A stretch of 39,680 bases of DNA from Candidatus Puniceispirillum sp. (GTDB lineage Bacteria; Pseudomonadota; Alphaproteobacteria; Puniceispirillales; Puniceispirillaceae), in contig JABJBD010000099.1 of the NCBI GenBank assembly GCA_018668795.1, positions 1 to 39,680 of the forward strand, in the 5' to 3' direction. A program made the position numbers and the translations under genes. The notes under the pieces were generated by a model that searched no databases, was not told the origin of the DNA, and saw nothing but the letters and a program-made list of their open reading frames with translations. Shown in pieces: positions 23,155-31,666 of this stretch. The first letter of the stretch is position 1. Every line of letters starts with the position of its first letter.

Positions 23155-26100
23155 ATGCCCGCCAATTTTGTTCATCTTCGTCTTCATACAGCCTATTCAC
23201 TGGCTGAGTCTACTCTACGAATCAAAAACCTTGCGCGCCTTGTGGCCGAAGATAAACAACCAGCCGCCGCGATCACCGATACCAACAATATGTTTGGCGC
23301 TCTCGAGTTTTCACAGAGTATGGCTAATCTAGGTGTTCAACCTATCATGGGCGCACAGCTAAACATAAGTGACAACCAAGGCGTAGGTGAGGTTGTTTTG
23401 TTGGCACAGAATGAAACTGGCTACGTCAATCTTTCCCATCTATTGTCTGATGCCTTGCTGAATTCAGAAGCAAACACTGATCCACAATGTAGTTTTGAGG
23501 CTTTGGCGGCGCGTGCTGAGGGGCTGATTTTGCTATCGGGTGGTGTGATGGATGGCTTTGTTGGTTTGCCTGCATCTGACGGGCGCCAAGCACTGGCTAA
23601 AGCACGACTGGAATCCTTGCATTCAATCATGCAGGGGCGTGTCTATATCGAATTGCAAAGACATGGCTTGGGTGCCGAACAGGTTGCTGAACCTATTCTT
23701 GTTGAATTGGCGGATAAACTCGATTTGCCATTGGTTGCCACAAATGATTGCCGCTTTGATACACCAAAGATGGCTGGGCCACATGATGCGCTTGTTTGTG
23801 TTGGTACAGGGCGCAAGGTTTCAGAAGATAATCGGTTAAAATATTCACCAAACCATTACTTTAAATCAGCAAAACAAATGACTGATTTATTTATAGATAT
23901 TCCAGAAGCTATTACTAATAGTGTAATCATCGCTAAGCGATGTAGCTATATGTCACCTGAGCGGGCGCCAATCCTGCCCCCATTCACGTCTAAGACAGGT
24001 AATACCGAAGATGTCGAACTTGCACGGCAGGCAGAAACTGGTCTTGCCATGCGGCTAGAACGCCACGTTTATAATGACAACATGGATGCCGCCACAAAAA
24101 TCGAAATCGCCAAACCTTATCAAGACCGTTTGGCATTTGAACTCGGTGTTATCAACCAGATGGGATTTCCGGGATATTTTTTAATCGTTGCTGATTTTAT
24201 TCAATGGGCTAAAAACGCCAATATTCCGGTTGGGCCTGGGCGGGGATCAGGTGCTGGCTCGGTCGTTGCATGGTCGTTATCTATTACTGATCTTGATCCG
24301 CTTCGCTGGGGATTGCTTTTTGAACGGTTTTTGAATCCTGAACGTGTATCGATGCCTGATTTCGATATCGATTTCTGTCAGGATAGGCGTGATGAGGTCA
24401 TCACATATGTTCAGGAAAAATACGGCAAAGACCGCGTTGCCCAGATCATAACTTTTGGATCGTTGCAAGCACGCGCCGCTTTGCGCGATGTGGGGCGCGT
24501 TCTTGAAATGCCCTATGGACAGGTTGACCGTATCGCTAAACTGATACCGAATAATCCGGCTAACCCAACCACAATAGCACAGGCACTTGAAAGCGAAGCT
24601 GATTTACGTGCTGAGCGCAATCAGGATGAACAGGTCGCTGATCTGATCGATATGTCTTTGTCGCTTGAAGGTCTTTATAGACACGCATCGACCCATGCGG
24701 CTGGCTTGGTCATTGGTGATCGTCCTCTGGCTGATCTTGTGCCTTTATATCGTGATCCCCGCTCAGACATGCCGGTAACTCAGTTCAACATGAAATGGGT
24801 TGAAAAGGCTGGTCTTGTTAAATTTGACTTCTTGGGACTTAAAACGCTGACAGTTCTGCAGCGGGCGGTTGAATTCATCGCCCAGCGCGGCATTGACATC
24901 GATCTGGAAGCCATACCGCTTGATGATGCCAAAACCTTTGAGATGCTATCGGCTGGTGACACAGGGGGTGTGTTCCAGCTTGAATCAGCAGGTATGCGGG
25001 ATGTTTTGCGCGGCCTGAAACCTGACCGTTTTGAAGACATTATCGCTGTTGTGGCGCTCTATCGTCCGGGGCCAATGGAAAATATCCCTGATTATGTTGC
25101 ACGTAAACATGATCCATCGCAGATCACCTATATGCATCCTGATCTTGAGCCGGTTTTGAAAGAAACTTACGGCATCATGATTTATCAGGAACAGGTACAG
25201 CAAGCGGCGCAGGTGTTGGCTGGCTATACATTAGGTGCTGCCGATATTTTACGACGTGCGATGGGCAAAAAAATCAAAGCCGAAATGGATGACCAGCGTG
25301 CAACCTTTGTTAATGGCGCGGTTGATAATCAAATATCGGAAAAACTGGCTTCCGACATATTTGACACGATCGCCGCTTTTGCTGGATATGGGTTTAATAA
25401 ATCCCACGCCGCGGCCTATGCGCTTGTGTCATATCAAACGGCCTATCTGAAAGCGAATTATCCCGTCGAGTTTCTGGCCGCGTCTATGGCACTTGATGCG
25501 GGTAATACCGAAAAGCTGGCTGTATTCCGTCAGGAATGTCAACAAAAGGGCATTACCATCAAGCCGCCTTGCGTCAATTACTCCTTTGCCAGTTTTCGTG
25601 TTGAGCCTGTCTCCGATACAACAAATGATACAGCCGATAATCCGTTGGCCATTCGTTATGCGCTTGGCGCGATCAAGAATGTTGGTGCCGAAGCTATGGC
25701 TCGGCTGACCGAAAAACGCGACTCAGGTACAAAATTCAAAAATATGATGGATTTTCTTGAACGATTACCACGTGATGCCAGTAATCGACGACAGATGGAA
25801 AATCTGGTGCGGGCAGGGGCGCTTGATTGCCTTCATGAAAATCGCCATGAACTTTTGAAGAATATTGATTATCTGCTGGCACATGCAGAAACCATGCGGC
25901 GTGACAAGGAATCGAACCAGAACAATCTGTTTGGTGAAGACACAGACAGTATGGCCAGCTCTTTACGGCTTACCCCATGTGAAGATTGGGTTGCCATGGA
26001 TCGACTGAAAGAAGAATTTGATGCTTTGGGTTTGTATTTGTCGGCGCATCCGCTTGACGGTTATGGAAATCAGTTGGAAAAGCTGCGCATTATTACCGCC

Positions 26101-26619
26101 AGTGAATTGAACCGCCAGATTGAGGCGGGACGGCCACCACAACGTGTTAATCTGGCTGGATCAATAACGGGAAAACAAGTGCGTGTATCGCAACGCGGTA
26201 ATAAATTTGCCTTTGTTCAGTTCACCGATCAGACAGGTGTTTTTGAAACAACCTTCTTTTCTGACGTTTTATCTGAAAGTTCGGATTTATTAAATGATGA
26301 CAAACCATTACTGGTTTCAGCTAATCTTAAAGTTGAAGATAACGGGCCACGGTTGCTTGCAGCGCGTGTTCAACTGCTTGATGATGCTGTTGCGGCATGG
26401 CATGGCGGCGTTGGGTTATGGATCCGTGATGACAAACCGCTTGAACAGATTAAATCGGTCTTGCGTGATGATGGTCCTGGCAAGGCCGAGGTCAAGCTAC
26501 ATTTCACCGTTGATGGGCATGATGTGCGCGTGGCTTTGGCTGGCCGTTTCAAGCTGAGCGGTGAGCTACGTCAGAATCTGCGTCGTATTCCGGGTATTCT
26601 GGAAGTGCGCGAATTATAA
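23155..26619 (+). CDS. dnaE: DNA polymerase III alpha subunit
   Basis: The main replicative polymerase subunit, 1154 residues, full length. The N-terminal PHP domain begins HLRLHTAYSLAESTLR. The catalytic acids of the palm are D402 and D404 in PDFDIDFCQDRRDE and D558 in VKFDFLGLKTL. The GPGRGSGAGSVVAW loop precedes them. The finger region, a helix-hairpin-helix segment and the OB domain (NLAGSITGKQVRVSQRGNKF, from about 1000) follow in the usual order. This is the DnaE1 type; the error-prone DnaE2 lacks parts of this layout and is usually next to imuA/imuB. The ATG at 23155 has AGG about seven bases upstream. The gene follows lolD after 119 bp and probably has its own promoter. Confidence 0.96.
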   Translation: MPANFVHLRLHTAYSLAESTLRIKNLARLVAEDKQPAAAITDTNNMFGALEFSQSMANLGVQPIMGAQLNISDNQGVGEVVLLAQNETGYVNLSHLLSDALLNSEANTDPQCSFEALAARAEGLILLSGGVMDGFVGLPASDGRQALAKARLESLHSIMQGRVYIELQRHGLGAEQVAEPILVELADKLDLPLVATNDCRFDTPKMAGPHDALVCVGTGRKVSEDNRLKYSPNHYFKSAKQMTDLFIDIPEAITNSVIIAKRCSYMSPERAPILPPFTSKTGNTEDVELARQAETGLAMRLERHVYNDNMDAATKIEIAKPYQDRLAFELGVINQMGFPGYFLIVADFIQWAKNANIPVGPGRGSGAGSVVAWSLSITDLDPLRWGLLFERFLNPERVSMPDFDIDFCQDRRDEVITYVQEKYGKDRVAQIITFGSLQARAALRDVGRVLEMPYGQVDRIAKLIPNNPANPTTIAQALESEADLRAERNQDEQVADLIDMSLSLEGLYRHASTHAAGLVIGDRPLADLVPLYRDPRSDMPVTQFNMKWVEKAGLVKFDFLGLKTLTVLQRAVEFIAQRGIDIDLEAIPLDDAKTFEMLSAGDTGGVFQLESAGMRDVLRGLKPDRFEDIIAVVALYRPGPMENIPDYVARKHDPSQITYMHPDLEPVLKETYGIMIYQEQVQQAAQVLAGYTLGAADILRRAMGKKIKAEMDDQRATFVNGAVDNQISEKLASDIFDTIAAFAGYGFNKSHAAAYALVSYQTAYLKANYPVEFLAASMALDAGNTEKLAVFRQECQQKGITIKPPCVNYSFASFRVEPVSDTTNDTADNPLAIRYALGAIKNVGAEAMARLTEKRDSGTKFKNMMDFLERLPRDASNRRQMENLVRAGALDCLHENRHELLKNIDYLLAHAETMRRDKESNQNNLFGEDTDSMASSLRLTPCEDWVAMDRLKEEFDALGLYLSAHPLDGYGNQLEKLRIITASELNRQIEAGRPPQRVNLAGSITGKQVRVSQRGNKFAFVQFTDQTGVFETTFFSDVLSESSDLLNDDKPLLVSANLKVEDNGPRLLAARVQLLDDAVAAWHGGVGLWIRDDKPLEQIKSVLRDDGPGKAEVKLHFTVDGHDVRVALAGRFKLSGELRQNLRRIPGILEVREL

Positions 26620-26676
26620 GACATTAAATCATCTGGCAGATTATTTCTGATTCTGCGCTTTATAGGGCTTTCTGGC

Positions 26677-26705
26677 TTGCTTTTTCACGGATAAGGCGAT
26701 ACATC
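26677..26705 (+). promoter_or_regulatory. Weak candidate promoter of the rpsB operon
   Basis: TTGCTT at 26677-26682 and TACATC at 26700-26705 are separated by 17 bases, inside a 209-bp gap that must hold the promoter of the rpsB block. The -10 match is poor. The position fits because transcription would start just before the structured leader at 26721. Confidence 0.25.
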
Positions 26706-26720
26706 TCTCCTCAATTCACA

Positions 26721-26797
26721 CATGAGGGCGGTCGTGCATGGCAAAATCCATGCTTCAGGCCATCCGGTGAAGGCAGTTGCCTTTCATTTCCCTCATG
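26721..26797 (+). promoter_or_regulatory. Structured rpsB leader, candidate autoregulatory RNA
   Basis: CATGAGGG (26721-26728) and CCCTCATG (26790-26797) form a perfect 8-bp closing stem. Inside it are two hairpins: GCATGG/CCATGC (26736-26741 and 26748-26753, six-base loop) and AAGGC/GCCTT (26770-26774 and 26779-26783, four-base loop). The result is a possible three-way junction ending about 30 bases before the rpsB start. Ribosomal protein S2 controls its own operon through a leader RNA in other bacteria. Whether this is the same kind of element is inferred from position and folding only. Confidence 0.55.
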
Positions 26798-26828
26798 GAG
26801 GTTTAACCGGAGAACAGGAGTAAATAAC

Positions 26829-27695
26829 ATGGCTCTCCCTACTTTTACTATGCGCCAAATGCTTGAAGCAGGCGTTCATTTCGGTCACAGCACTCGTCGT
26901 TGGGACCCGCGTATGGAACCGTATATTTTCGGTGAGCGCAACAAAACACATATTCTAGATCTTCAACAGACTGTGCCAATGTTGCATCACGCTCTGAAAG
27001 CGATCAGCGATGTGGCAGCCAAAGGTGGCCGTGTTCTGCTTGTTGGAACAAAGCGTGCCGCGTCTGAAAAGATCGCTGAAACAGCGCGTGACTGTGGTCA
27101 ATATTATGTAAATCACCGCTGGCTTGGTGGCATGCTGACAAACTGGTCAACTGTGTCACAGTCAATCCGGCGTTTGCGTGATCTTGAAGCCCGCATGGAA
27201 AGCGGCGAGATTAACCAGCTGACTAAAAAAGAAATTCTACAGCTAACCCGTGAACAGGAAAAGCTCGAGCGCACCCTTGGCGGTATCAAGGAAATGGGCG
27301 GTCTTCCTGACATCCTGTTTATTCTTGATACAAACAAAGAAGCTATCGCAGTTCAGGAAGCCAACCGTCTCAATATTCCGGTTGTCGCTGTTGTTGATAG
27401 TAATGCCAGCCCAGAAGGCGTTGATTATCTGATCCCGGGCAATGATGATGCCATGCGCGCCATCACATTCTATTGCGAATTGGTACAAGGCGCGGTTCTT
27501 GACGGTTTGCAGACCGAATTGATGAAAAGCGGCGGTGACGTTGGCGCGGCGATTGAAGCGCCTGTCGAAGCGGCGCTTAAAGTTGCTGCTGAAGAGGCAC
27601 CGGTCGAAGTACCTGCAGAAGTTGCCGCCGAAGTTGTTGCTGATGCGGCGGCAGAGGTTGCGGCTCCTGCAGAAGGCGCGGCTCCAAAGGAATAA
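26829..27695 (+). CDS. rpsB: 30S ribosomal protein S2
   Basis: A structural protein of the small ribosomal subunit. The conserved S2 core spans about residues 1-235 (MRQMLEAGVHFGHSTRRWDP, VGTKRAASEKI, NHRWLGGMLTNW, GGLPDILFILDTNKEAI, VDSNASPEGVDYLIPGNDDA). From about residue 236 to 288 there is a tail made almost only of Ala, Glu, Val and Pro, with repeats of the form APVE and AAEV. The ATG at 26829 has an AGGAG site at 26816-26820. It opens the rpsB-tsf-pyrH-frr block and is preceded by a structured leader. Confidence 0.97.
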   Translation: MALPTFTMRQMLEAGVHFGHSTRRWDPRMEPYIFGERNKTHILDLQQTVPMLHHALKAISDVAAKGGRVLLVGTKRAASEKIAETARDCGQYYVNHRWLGGMLTNWSTVSQSIRRLRDLEARMESGEINQLTKKEILQLTREQEKLERTLGGIKEMGGLPDILFILDTNKEAIAVQEANRLNIPVVAVVDSNASPEGVDYLIPGNDDAMRAITFYCELVQGAVLDGLQTELMKSGGDVGAAIEAPVEAALKVAAEEAPVEVPAEVAAEVVADAAAEVAAPAEGAAPKE

Positions 27696-27702
27696 CAAAC
27701 AT

Positions 27703-27750
27703 CTGTTTCTCCCACTGTGGGGGAAACAGCTTCGCTTGCATCTTGCAGGC
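27703..27750 (+). terminator. Two tandem hairpins between rpsB and tsf, candidate partial terminator
   Basis: The first hairpin pairs 27703-27714 with 27718-27729: a 12-bp stem with one G-U pair and a three-base loop (CTG). The second pairs GCTTGCA (27734-27740) with TGCAGGC (27744-27750), including one G-U pair. A short TTTT run follows at 27757-27760, several bases after the second stem. The strong first stem without a U run suggests attenuation, RNA processing or 3'-end protection more than full termination. Confidence 0.55.
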
Positions 27751-27787
27751 AACTGGTTTTAACAACTTTGCAAATAAGGACAGCAAA

Positions 27788-28705
27788 ATGAGTGTAACGG
27801 CGGCACTAGTCAAAGAACTGCGCGAAAAATCTGGCGCGGGCATGATGGATTGTAAAAAAGCTCTCGGCGAGACCGATGGTGATATGGATGCGGCGATTGA
27901 CTGGTTGCGCACCAAGGGTTTGGCGGCGGCAGCCAAAAAATCTGGTCGTGTCGCGGCCGAAGGTTTGGTCGCTGTTGCGGTTGATGGCACGGCGGGCGCG
28001 ATTGTCGAGCTCAATGCAGAAACCGATTTTGTCGCTCGTAATACCGAGTTTCAGGATTTTGCCAGAAACCTTGGTTCACTTGCGCTTGAGGCTTCGGATA
28101 TTGAGTCATTAAAGACATTGGATTATCCGAACACAGGTCGCAACGTTTCTGAGGAACTCACCAACAAGATCGCGACTATTGGTGAAAACATGTCATTGCG
28201 TCGCATGGAAAAAGTATCTGTGTCCAGCGGTTCTGTTGTTTCATACATGCATAATGCAACCGCCGATGGCCTTGGCCGGATTGGTGTTCTTGTTGCGCTT
28301 GAATCCAGCGCATCTGCTGATATATTGACTGGTTTGGGCAAACAGATTGCCATGCATATTGCGGCAACGTCACCTGCAAGCCTGTCGGTTGATGACCTTG
28401 ATGCCGACATGGTTGCCCGCGAGCGTGACGTGCTTATCGAGCAAGCTAAAGCATCTGGCAAGCCACAGGAAATTGCTGAAAAGATGGTCGAAGGCCGGAT
28501 GAAAAAATACTATCAAGACGTTGTTCTACTTGAACAGACTTCGGTTATTGACGGTGAAACACGGATCGAAGACGTCATTATCAAAGCTGGCAAAGATGCC
28601 GGTGCAGACATTGCTCTCAAGGCATTTGTGCGGTTTAATCTTGGTGAAGGTATTGAACGTGAAGAGACCGACTTTGCGGCGGAAGTTGCGGCTCAACTAT
28701 CCTAA
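27788..28705 (+). CDS. tsf: Translation elongation factor Ts
   Basis: The guanine-nucleotide exchange factor of EF-Tu. The start is the ATG at 27788 (MSVTAALVKELREKSGAGMM), with AAGGA at 27776-27780. The open frame from 27743 crosses the hairpins and is not conserved. The 305-residue protein has the N-terminal UBA-like module with the MMDCKKAL motif, the TDFVARN segment at the EF-Tu contact, and the paired core subdomains up to about residue 290. It lies 92 bp after rpsB, in the order conserved across bacteria. Confidence 0.97.
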   Translation: MSVTAALVKELREKSGAGMMDCKKALGETDGDMDAAIDWLRTKGLAAAAKKSGRVAAEGLVAVAVDGTAGAIVELNAETDFVARNTEFQDFARNLGSLALEASDIESLKTLDYPNTGRNVSEELTNKIATIGENMSLRRMEKVSVSSGSVVSYMHNATADGLGRIGVLVALESSASADILTGLGKQIAMHIAATSPASLSVDDLDADMVARERDVLIEQAKASGKPQEIAEKMVEGRMKKYYQDVVLLEQTSVIDGETRIEDVIIKAGKDAGADIALKAFVRFNLGEGIEREETDFAAEVAAQLS

Positions 28706-28725
28706 GTAAAACACAGGAGCCAGCT

Positions 28726-29460
28726 TTGGCATCAGATAGCGAAACCGAAACGGAACTGAAATATCAGCGCGTGATGCTCAAAATTTCGGGGGAATCCCTG
28801 ATGGGCAGGCGGGCTTATGGTATTGATCCCGAAATGGTTAGTAAAGTTGCCATAGAGGTTAGAGACGTTATCGCCACGGGTGTCGAGGTTTGCCTTGTCA
28901 TCGGTGGTGGCAACATTTTCCGCGGCGTGTCTGGTGCCGCGGCTGGAATGGAACGCGCTACTGGAGACTATATGGGCATGTTGGCAACGGTGATGAATGC
29001 CCTTGCTATGCAAAATGCCCTTGAACAGCTTGATGTGCCCGTGCGGGTTATGTCGGCACTTCCGATCAGCGCTGTTTGCGAGCCCTATATTCGGCGCCGG
29101 GCAACACGGCATCTTGAAAAAGGCCGTGTTGTGATCTTTGCGGCTGGTACAGGTAATCCATTTTTTACAACAGATACTGCCGCTGCATTACGCGCCACTG
29201 AAATGAATTGTCATGCCTTGCTCAAAGGTACGCGCGTTGATGGCGTTTATTCGGCTGATCCCGAAAAAGACAAAAATGCAAAGCGCTATGATGAACTTGG
29301 CTATTTACAGGTGCTTTCAGATGATTTGCGGGTGATGGATGCATCTGCTATCTCTTTAGCGCGCGAGAACAATATTCCCATCCTTGTTTTTTCTATTGAA
29401 AGCGCGGGTGGGTTTGCTAGCGTATTGAAGCATAAAGGCAAGTTTACCATAGTGCATTAA
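28726..29460 (+). CDS. pyrH: Uridylate kinase
   Basis: Phosphorylates UMP to UDP. The start is a TTG at 28726 with an AGGAG site seven bases before it; no ATG is available until well inside the conserved fold. The 244-residue amino-acid-kinase fold shows MLKISGESLMG, VIGGGNIFRG, MNALAMQNALEQL, AGTGNPFFTTDTAAALRA and the ATP-binding segment KGTRVDGVYSADPEKDKNA. UDP made here feeds UDP-GlcNAc, the starting material of the lipid A genes in the same block. The rare TTG start may lower translation relative to its neighbours. Confidence 0.96.
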   Translation: MASDSETETELKYQRVMLKISGESLMGRRAYGIDPEMVSKVAIEVRDVIATGVEVCLVIGGGNIFRGVSGAAAGMERATGDYMGMLATVMNALAMQNALEQLDVPVRVMSALPISAVCEPYIRRRATRHLEKGRVVIFAAGTGNPFFTTDTAAALRATEMNCHALLKGTRVDGVYSADPEKDKNAKRYDELGYLQVLSDDLRVMDASAISLARENNIPILVFSIESAGGFASVLKHKGKFTIVH

Positions 29461-29506
29461 TACACAAAACTGACATCGGACTTTAATTTAGCTAAGGGTA
29501 GGGGAA

Positions 29507-30064
29507 ATGGCTGATTTTGACATCGAAGATATGAAACGTCGGATGGAAGGCGGTTTTGCCAGTCTGAAAACTGAATTTATGGGGCTTCGTGCTGGTCGTG
29601 CTTCGACTGGTATGCTTGAACCGATTATGGTTGATGCCTACGGCTCGAAGATGCCGATGAGTCAGGTTGGAAATATTTCGGCACCTGAGCCACGTTTGCT
29701 CACGGTAACGGTGTGGGACGCCTCTATGACGGCGTCTGTTGAAAAGGCCATTCGTGAATCCGACTTGGGACTAAACCCGATGGCTGAAGGCACGCTTATT
29801 CGTGTACCAATTCCCGATTTATCTGAAGAACGCCGTAAAGATATGGTCAAGGTTGCTAGCCGCTATGCCGAAGCAGCCCGCGTCGCAATTCGAAATGTCC
29901 GTCGTGATGGCATTGAAAATGTGCGCAAAGCTGAAAAAGATGGGTTGTTGTCTGAAGACGAGCGTCATGGTCTGGAAAGTGATATCCAGAAAACGACTGA
30001 TGAATATGTTAAAAAAATCGATGATGCATTTGCCAATAAGGAAAAAGAGATAACTCAGGTGTAA
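29507..30064 (+). CDS. frr: Ribosome recycling factor
   Basis: Splits post-termination ribosomes together with EF-G. The 185-residue protein has the family marks RAGRASTGMLEPIMVDAYGS, the PEPRLLTVTVWD strand, ESDLGLNPMAEGTLIRVPIP and the long helix ERRKDMVKVASRYAEAARVA, ending in a charged helix. The ATG at 29507 follows the G-rich site AGGGTAGGGGAA. It is 46 bp after pyrH and 79 bp before the uppS ATG. Confidence 0.97.
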   Translation: MADFDIEDMKRRMEGGFASLKTEFMGLRAGRASTGMLEPIMVDAYGSKMPMSQVGNISAPEPRLLTVTVWDASMTASVEKAIRESDLGLNPMAEGTLIRVPIPDLSEERRKDMVKVASRYAEAARVAIRNVRRDGIENVRKAEKDGLLSEDERHGLESDIQKTTDEYVKKIDDAFANKEKEITQV

Positions 30065-30143
30065 ATCATACCTTGGCGCTTACCTTTGATTGGGGTTCGA
30101 GCTATCTGGATTTTTGGAAAAACGACCAAATCGGGTTTTGATA

Positions 30144-30893
30144 ATGGCAAAAGTACCGCATCACACAGCAATAATAATGGATGGAAACCGGCGTTGGGCA
30201 AAAGGGCGCGGTCTTGACATTATTCGTGGGCATAATCAGGGAGCCGAGACACTTAAAGATGTGTGTAAAGCCGCATCTGAAAACCAGGTACGCTGGCTTA
30301 CAGTATTTGCTTTTTCTGCTCAGAACTGGAATCGTCCTGAACCAGAAGTTTCTGGATTGCTCAAATTGATGCGCCGTTTTTTGATGAGTGAAATCGAAGA
30401 CTTGATACATAATAATATTCGGCTTCGTATTATTGGTAACAGAAAAAACTTTTCAAAAGACTTGCAGTATCTTCTTAGCAAATCTGAAAGACTGACAGCT
30501 GAAAATACAGGGCTTAATTTAACAGTTGCTCTTGATTTTGGTGGCCAGCAGGACATCACTCAGGCAACACGTCAGATCGCCGAGGAGGTGGCCGCAGGGG
30601 TTATTGATCCACAACTGGTGAATAATGATTTTGTCAAATCCCGTTTGCAAACAGCAATATTGCCGCCTGTTGATCTAATGATCCGCACGGGTGGCGAAAA
30701 ACGCATTTCAAACTTTTTGTTGTGGGATTTATCCTACGCTGAATTATATTTTAGCGAGTCATACTGGCCAGATTTCAAAACATCTGATTTTGTTTCTGCG
30801 GTTGCCGAATTCAAAAATCGCGAGCGGCGTTTTGGTGGTAATCATGCTGATAATGATAAAAACCTCAGCACTATCTCGGGTGACTCGTCTTAA
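30144..30893 (+). CDS. uppS: Undecaprenyl diphosphate synthase
   Basis: Extends farnesyl diphosphate with isopentenyl units to give the C55 carrier lipid for peptidoglycan and other wall polymers. With the start at the ATG at 30144 the protein has 249 residues, begins MAKVPHHTAIIMDGNRRWAK, and D13 is the catalytic aspartate. The frame opens 54 bases earlier at a TTG (30090), but those residues are not family-like. ALDFGGQQDI, LMIRTGGEKRISNFLLWD and ELYFSESYWPDF are the other conserved boxes. The ribosome-binding site is weak. The stop and the cdsA start share one base (TAATG). Confidence 0.95.
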   Translation: MAKVPHHTAIIMDGNRRWAKGRGLDIIRGHNQGAETLKDVCKAASENQVRWLTVFAFSAQNWNRPEPEVSGLLKLMRRFLMSEIEDLIHNNIRLRIIGNRKNFSKDLQYLLSKSERLTAENTGLNLTVALDFGGQQDITQATRQIAEEVAAGVIDPQLVNNDFVKSRLQTAILPPVDLMIRTGGEKRISNFLLWDLSYAELYFSESYWPDFKTSDFVSAVAEFKNRERRFGGNHADNDKNLSTISGDSS

Positions 30894-31654
30894 TGACGTT
30901 TTCGTCCCTTTCCCCATTGGCCCAGCGCCTTGTTGGCTTTGCTACCCTAATTCCAATTATAGCTCTTGTTTGGTTTGACGCTCAAATTGCGTCTTTGGTT
31001 GTGTGGCTGGCTTTCATACTTATGGGGTTTGAATTCAGCAAATTGGTTGATTTAACCAAGCCATTAATATTTTTGGTGATTATTCTATTTGCTTTCGTGG
31101 GTATGCCATTCTGGTTTATGGCTATTCATCCTCACATAACCTTGGCGGTGATCGTAGCCACGATGATATTGCTTATGTGGCAGAAATCATTCCCGATAGC
31201 TGCTTTTGTTGGGCTTACAATGTTATGCGGCGTAAGCGCTCAAGTGATCATAGATAGTCAGAATGGGCAGATTATGTTGCTGGCTATTTGTGCTGTTGTT
31301 GCGGCATGCGACATTGCGGCTTATTTTGCTGGACGGCGCTTTGGCGGTCCCAAACTGGCGCCGTCAATCAGCCCGAATAAAACAATGTCGGGCGCCATAG
31401 CTGGCCTTGTGGCGGCAGGCATCCTTTGCTTTCTTTTTGCTGATATGTTTGGGTTAACGCCTGTTGTCGCTTTTGGATTTGGTTGTATTATTGGTTGTTT
31501 GGCTCAGATCGGTGACTTGCTTGAATCCCGCTTGAAACGGCACATGGGCGTTAAAGACAGTGGTCGCCTTATCCCTGGTCATGGCGGTTTACTTGACCGC
31601 TTTGATGGATATTTACTTACTTTGCCGACAATCGCATTGGTGTTTTTTACTTAA
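30893..31654 (+). CDS. cdsA: Phosphatidate cytidylyltransferase (CDP-diglyceride synthase)
   Basis: Makes CDP-diacylglycerol from phosphatidic acid and CTP at the inner membrane, the branch point of phospholipid synthesis. The 253-residue protein is mostly hydrophobic, with about seven membrane segments. The C-terminal signature is complete: SRLKRHMGVKDSGRLIPGHG followed by GLLDRFDGYL (residues 213-242). The CDIAAYFAGRRFGGPKLAPSISPNKT segment (about 139-164) is also typical. The ATG at 30893 shares a base with the uppS stop. The dxr ATG follows the stop by 12 bases. Confidence 0.95.
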   Translation: MTFSSLSPLAQRLVGFATLIPIIALVWFDAQIASLVVWLAFILMGFEFSKLVDLTKPLIFLVIILFAFVGMPFWFMAIHPHITLAVIVATMILLMWQKSFPIAAFVGLTMLCGVSAQVIIDSQNGQIMLLAICAVVAACDIAAYFAGRRFGGPKLAPSISPNKTMSGAIAGLVAAGILCFLFADMFGLTPVVAFGFGCIIGCLAQIGDLLESRLKRHMGVKDSGRLIPGHGGLLDRFDGYLLTLPTIALVFFT

Positions 31655-31666
31655 TAAAGGGTTGGC

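Noticed and set aside
27243..27752. 169-residue minus-strand frame opposite rpsB
   Set aside because: It is a shadow of the rpsB codon pattern, with no family features and no ribosome-binding site; its repeats mirror the Ala/Glu tail.
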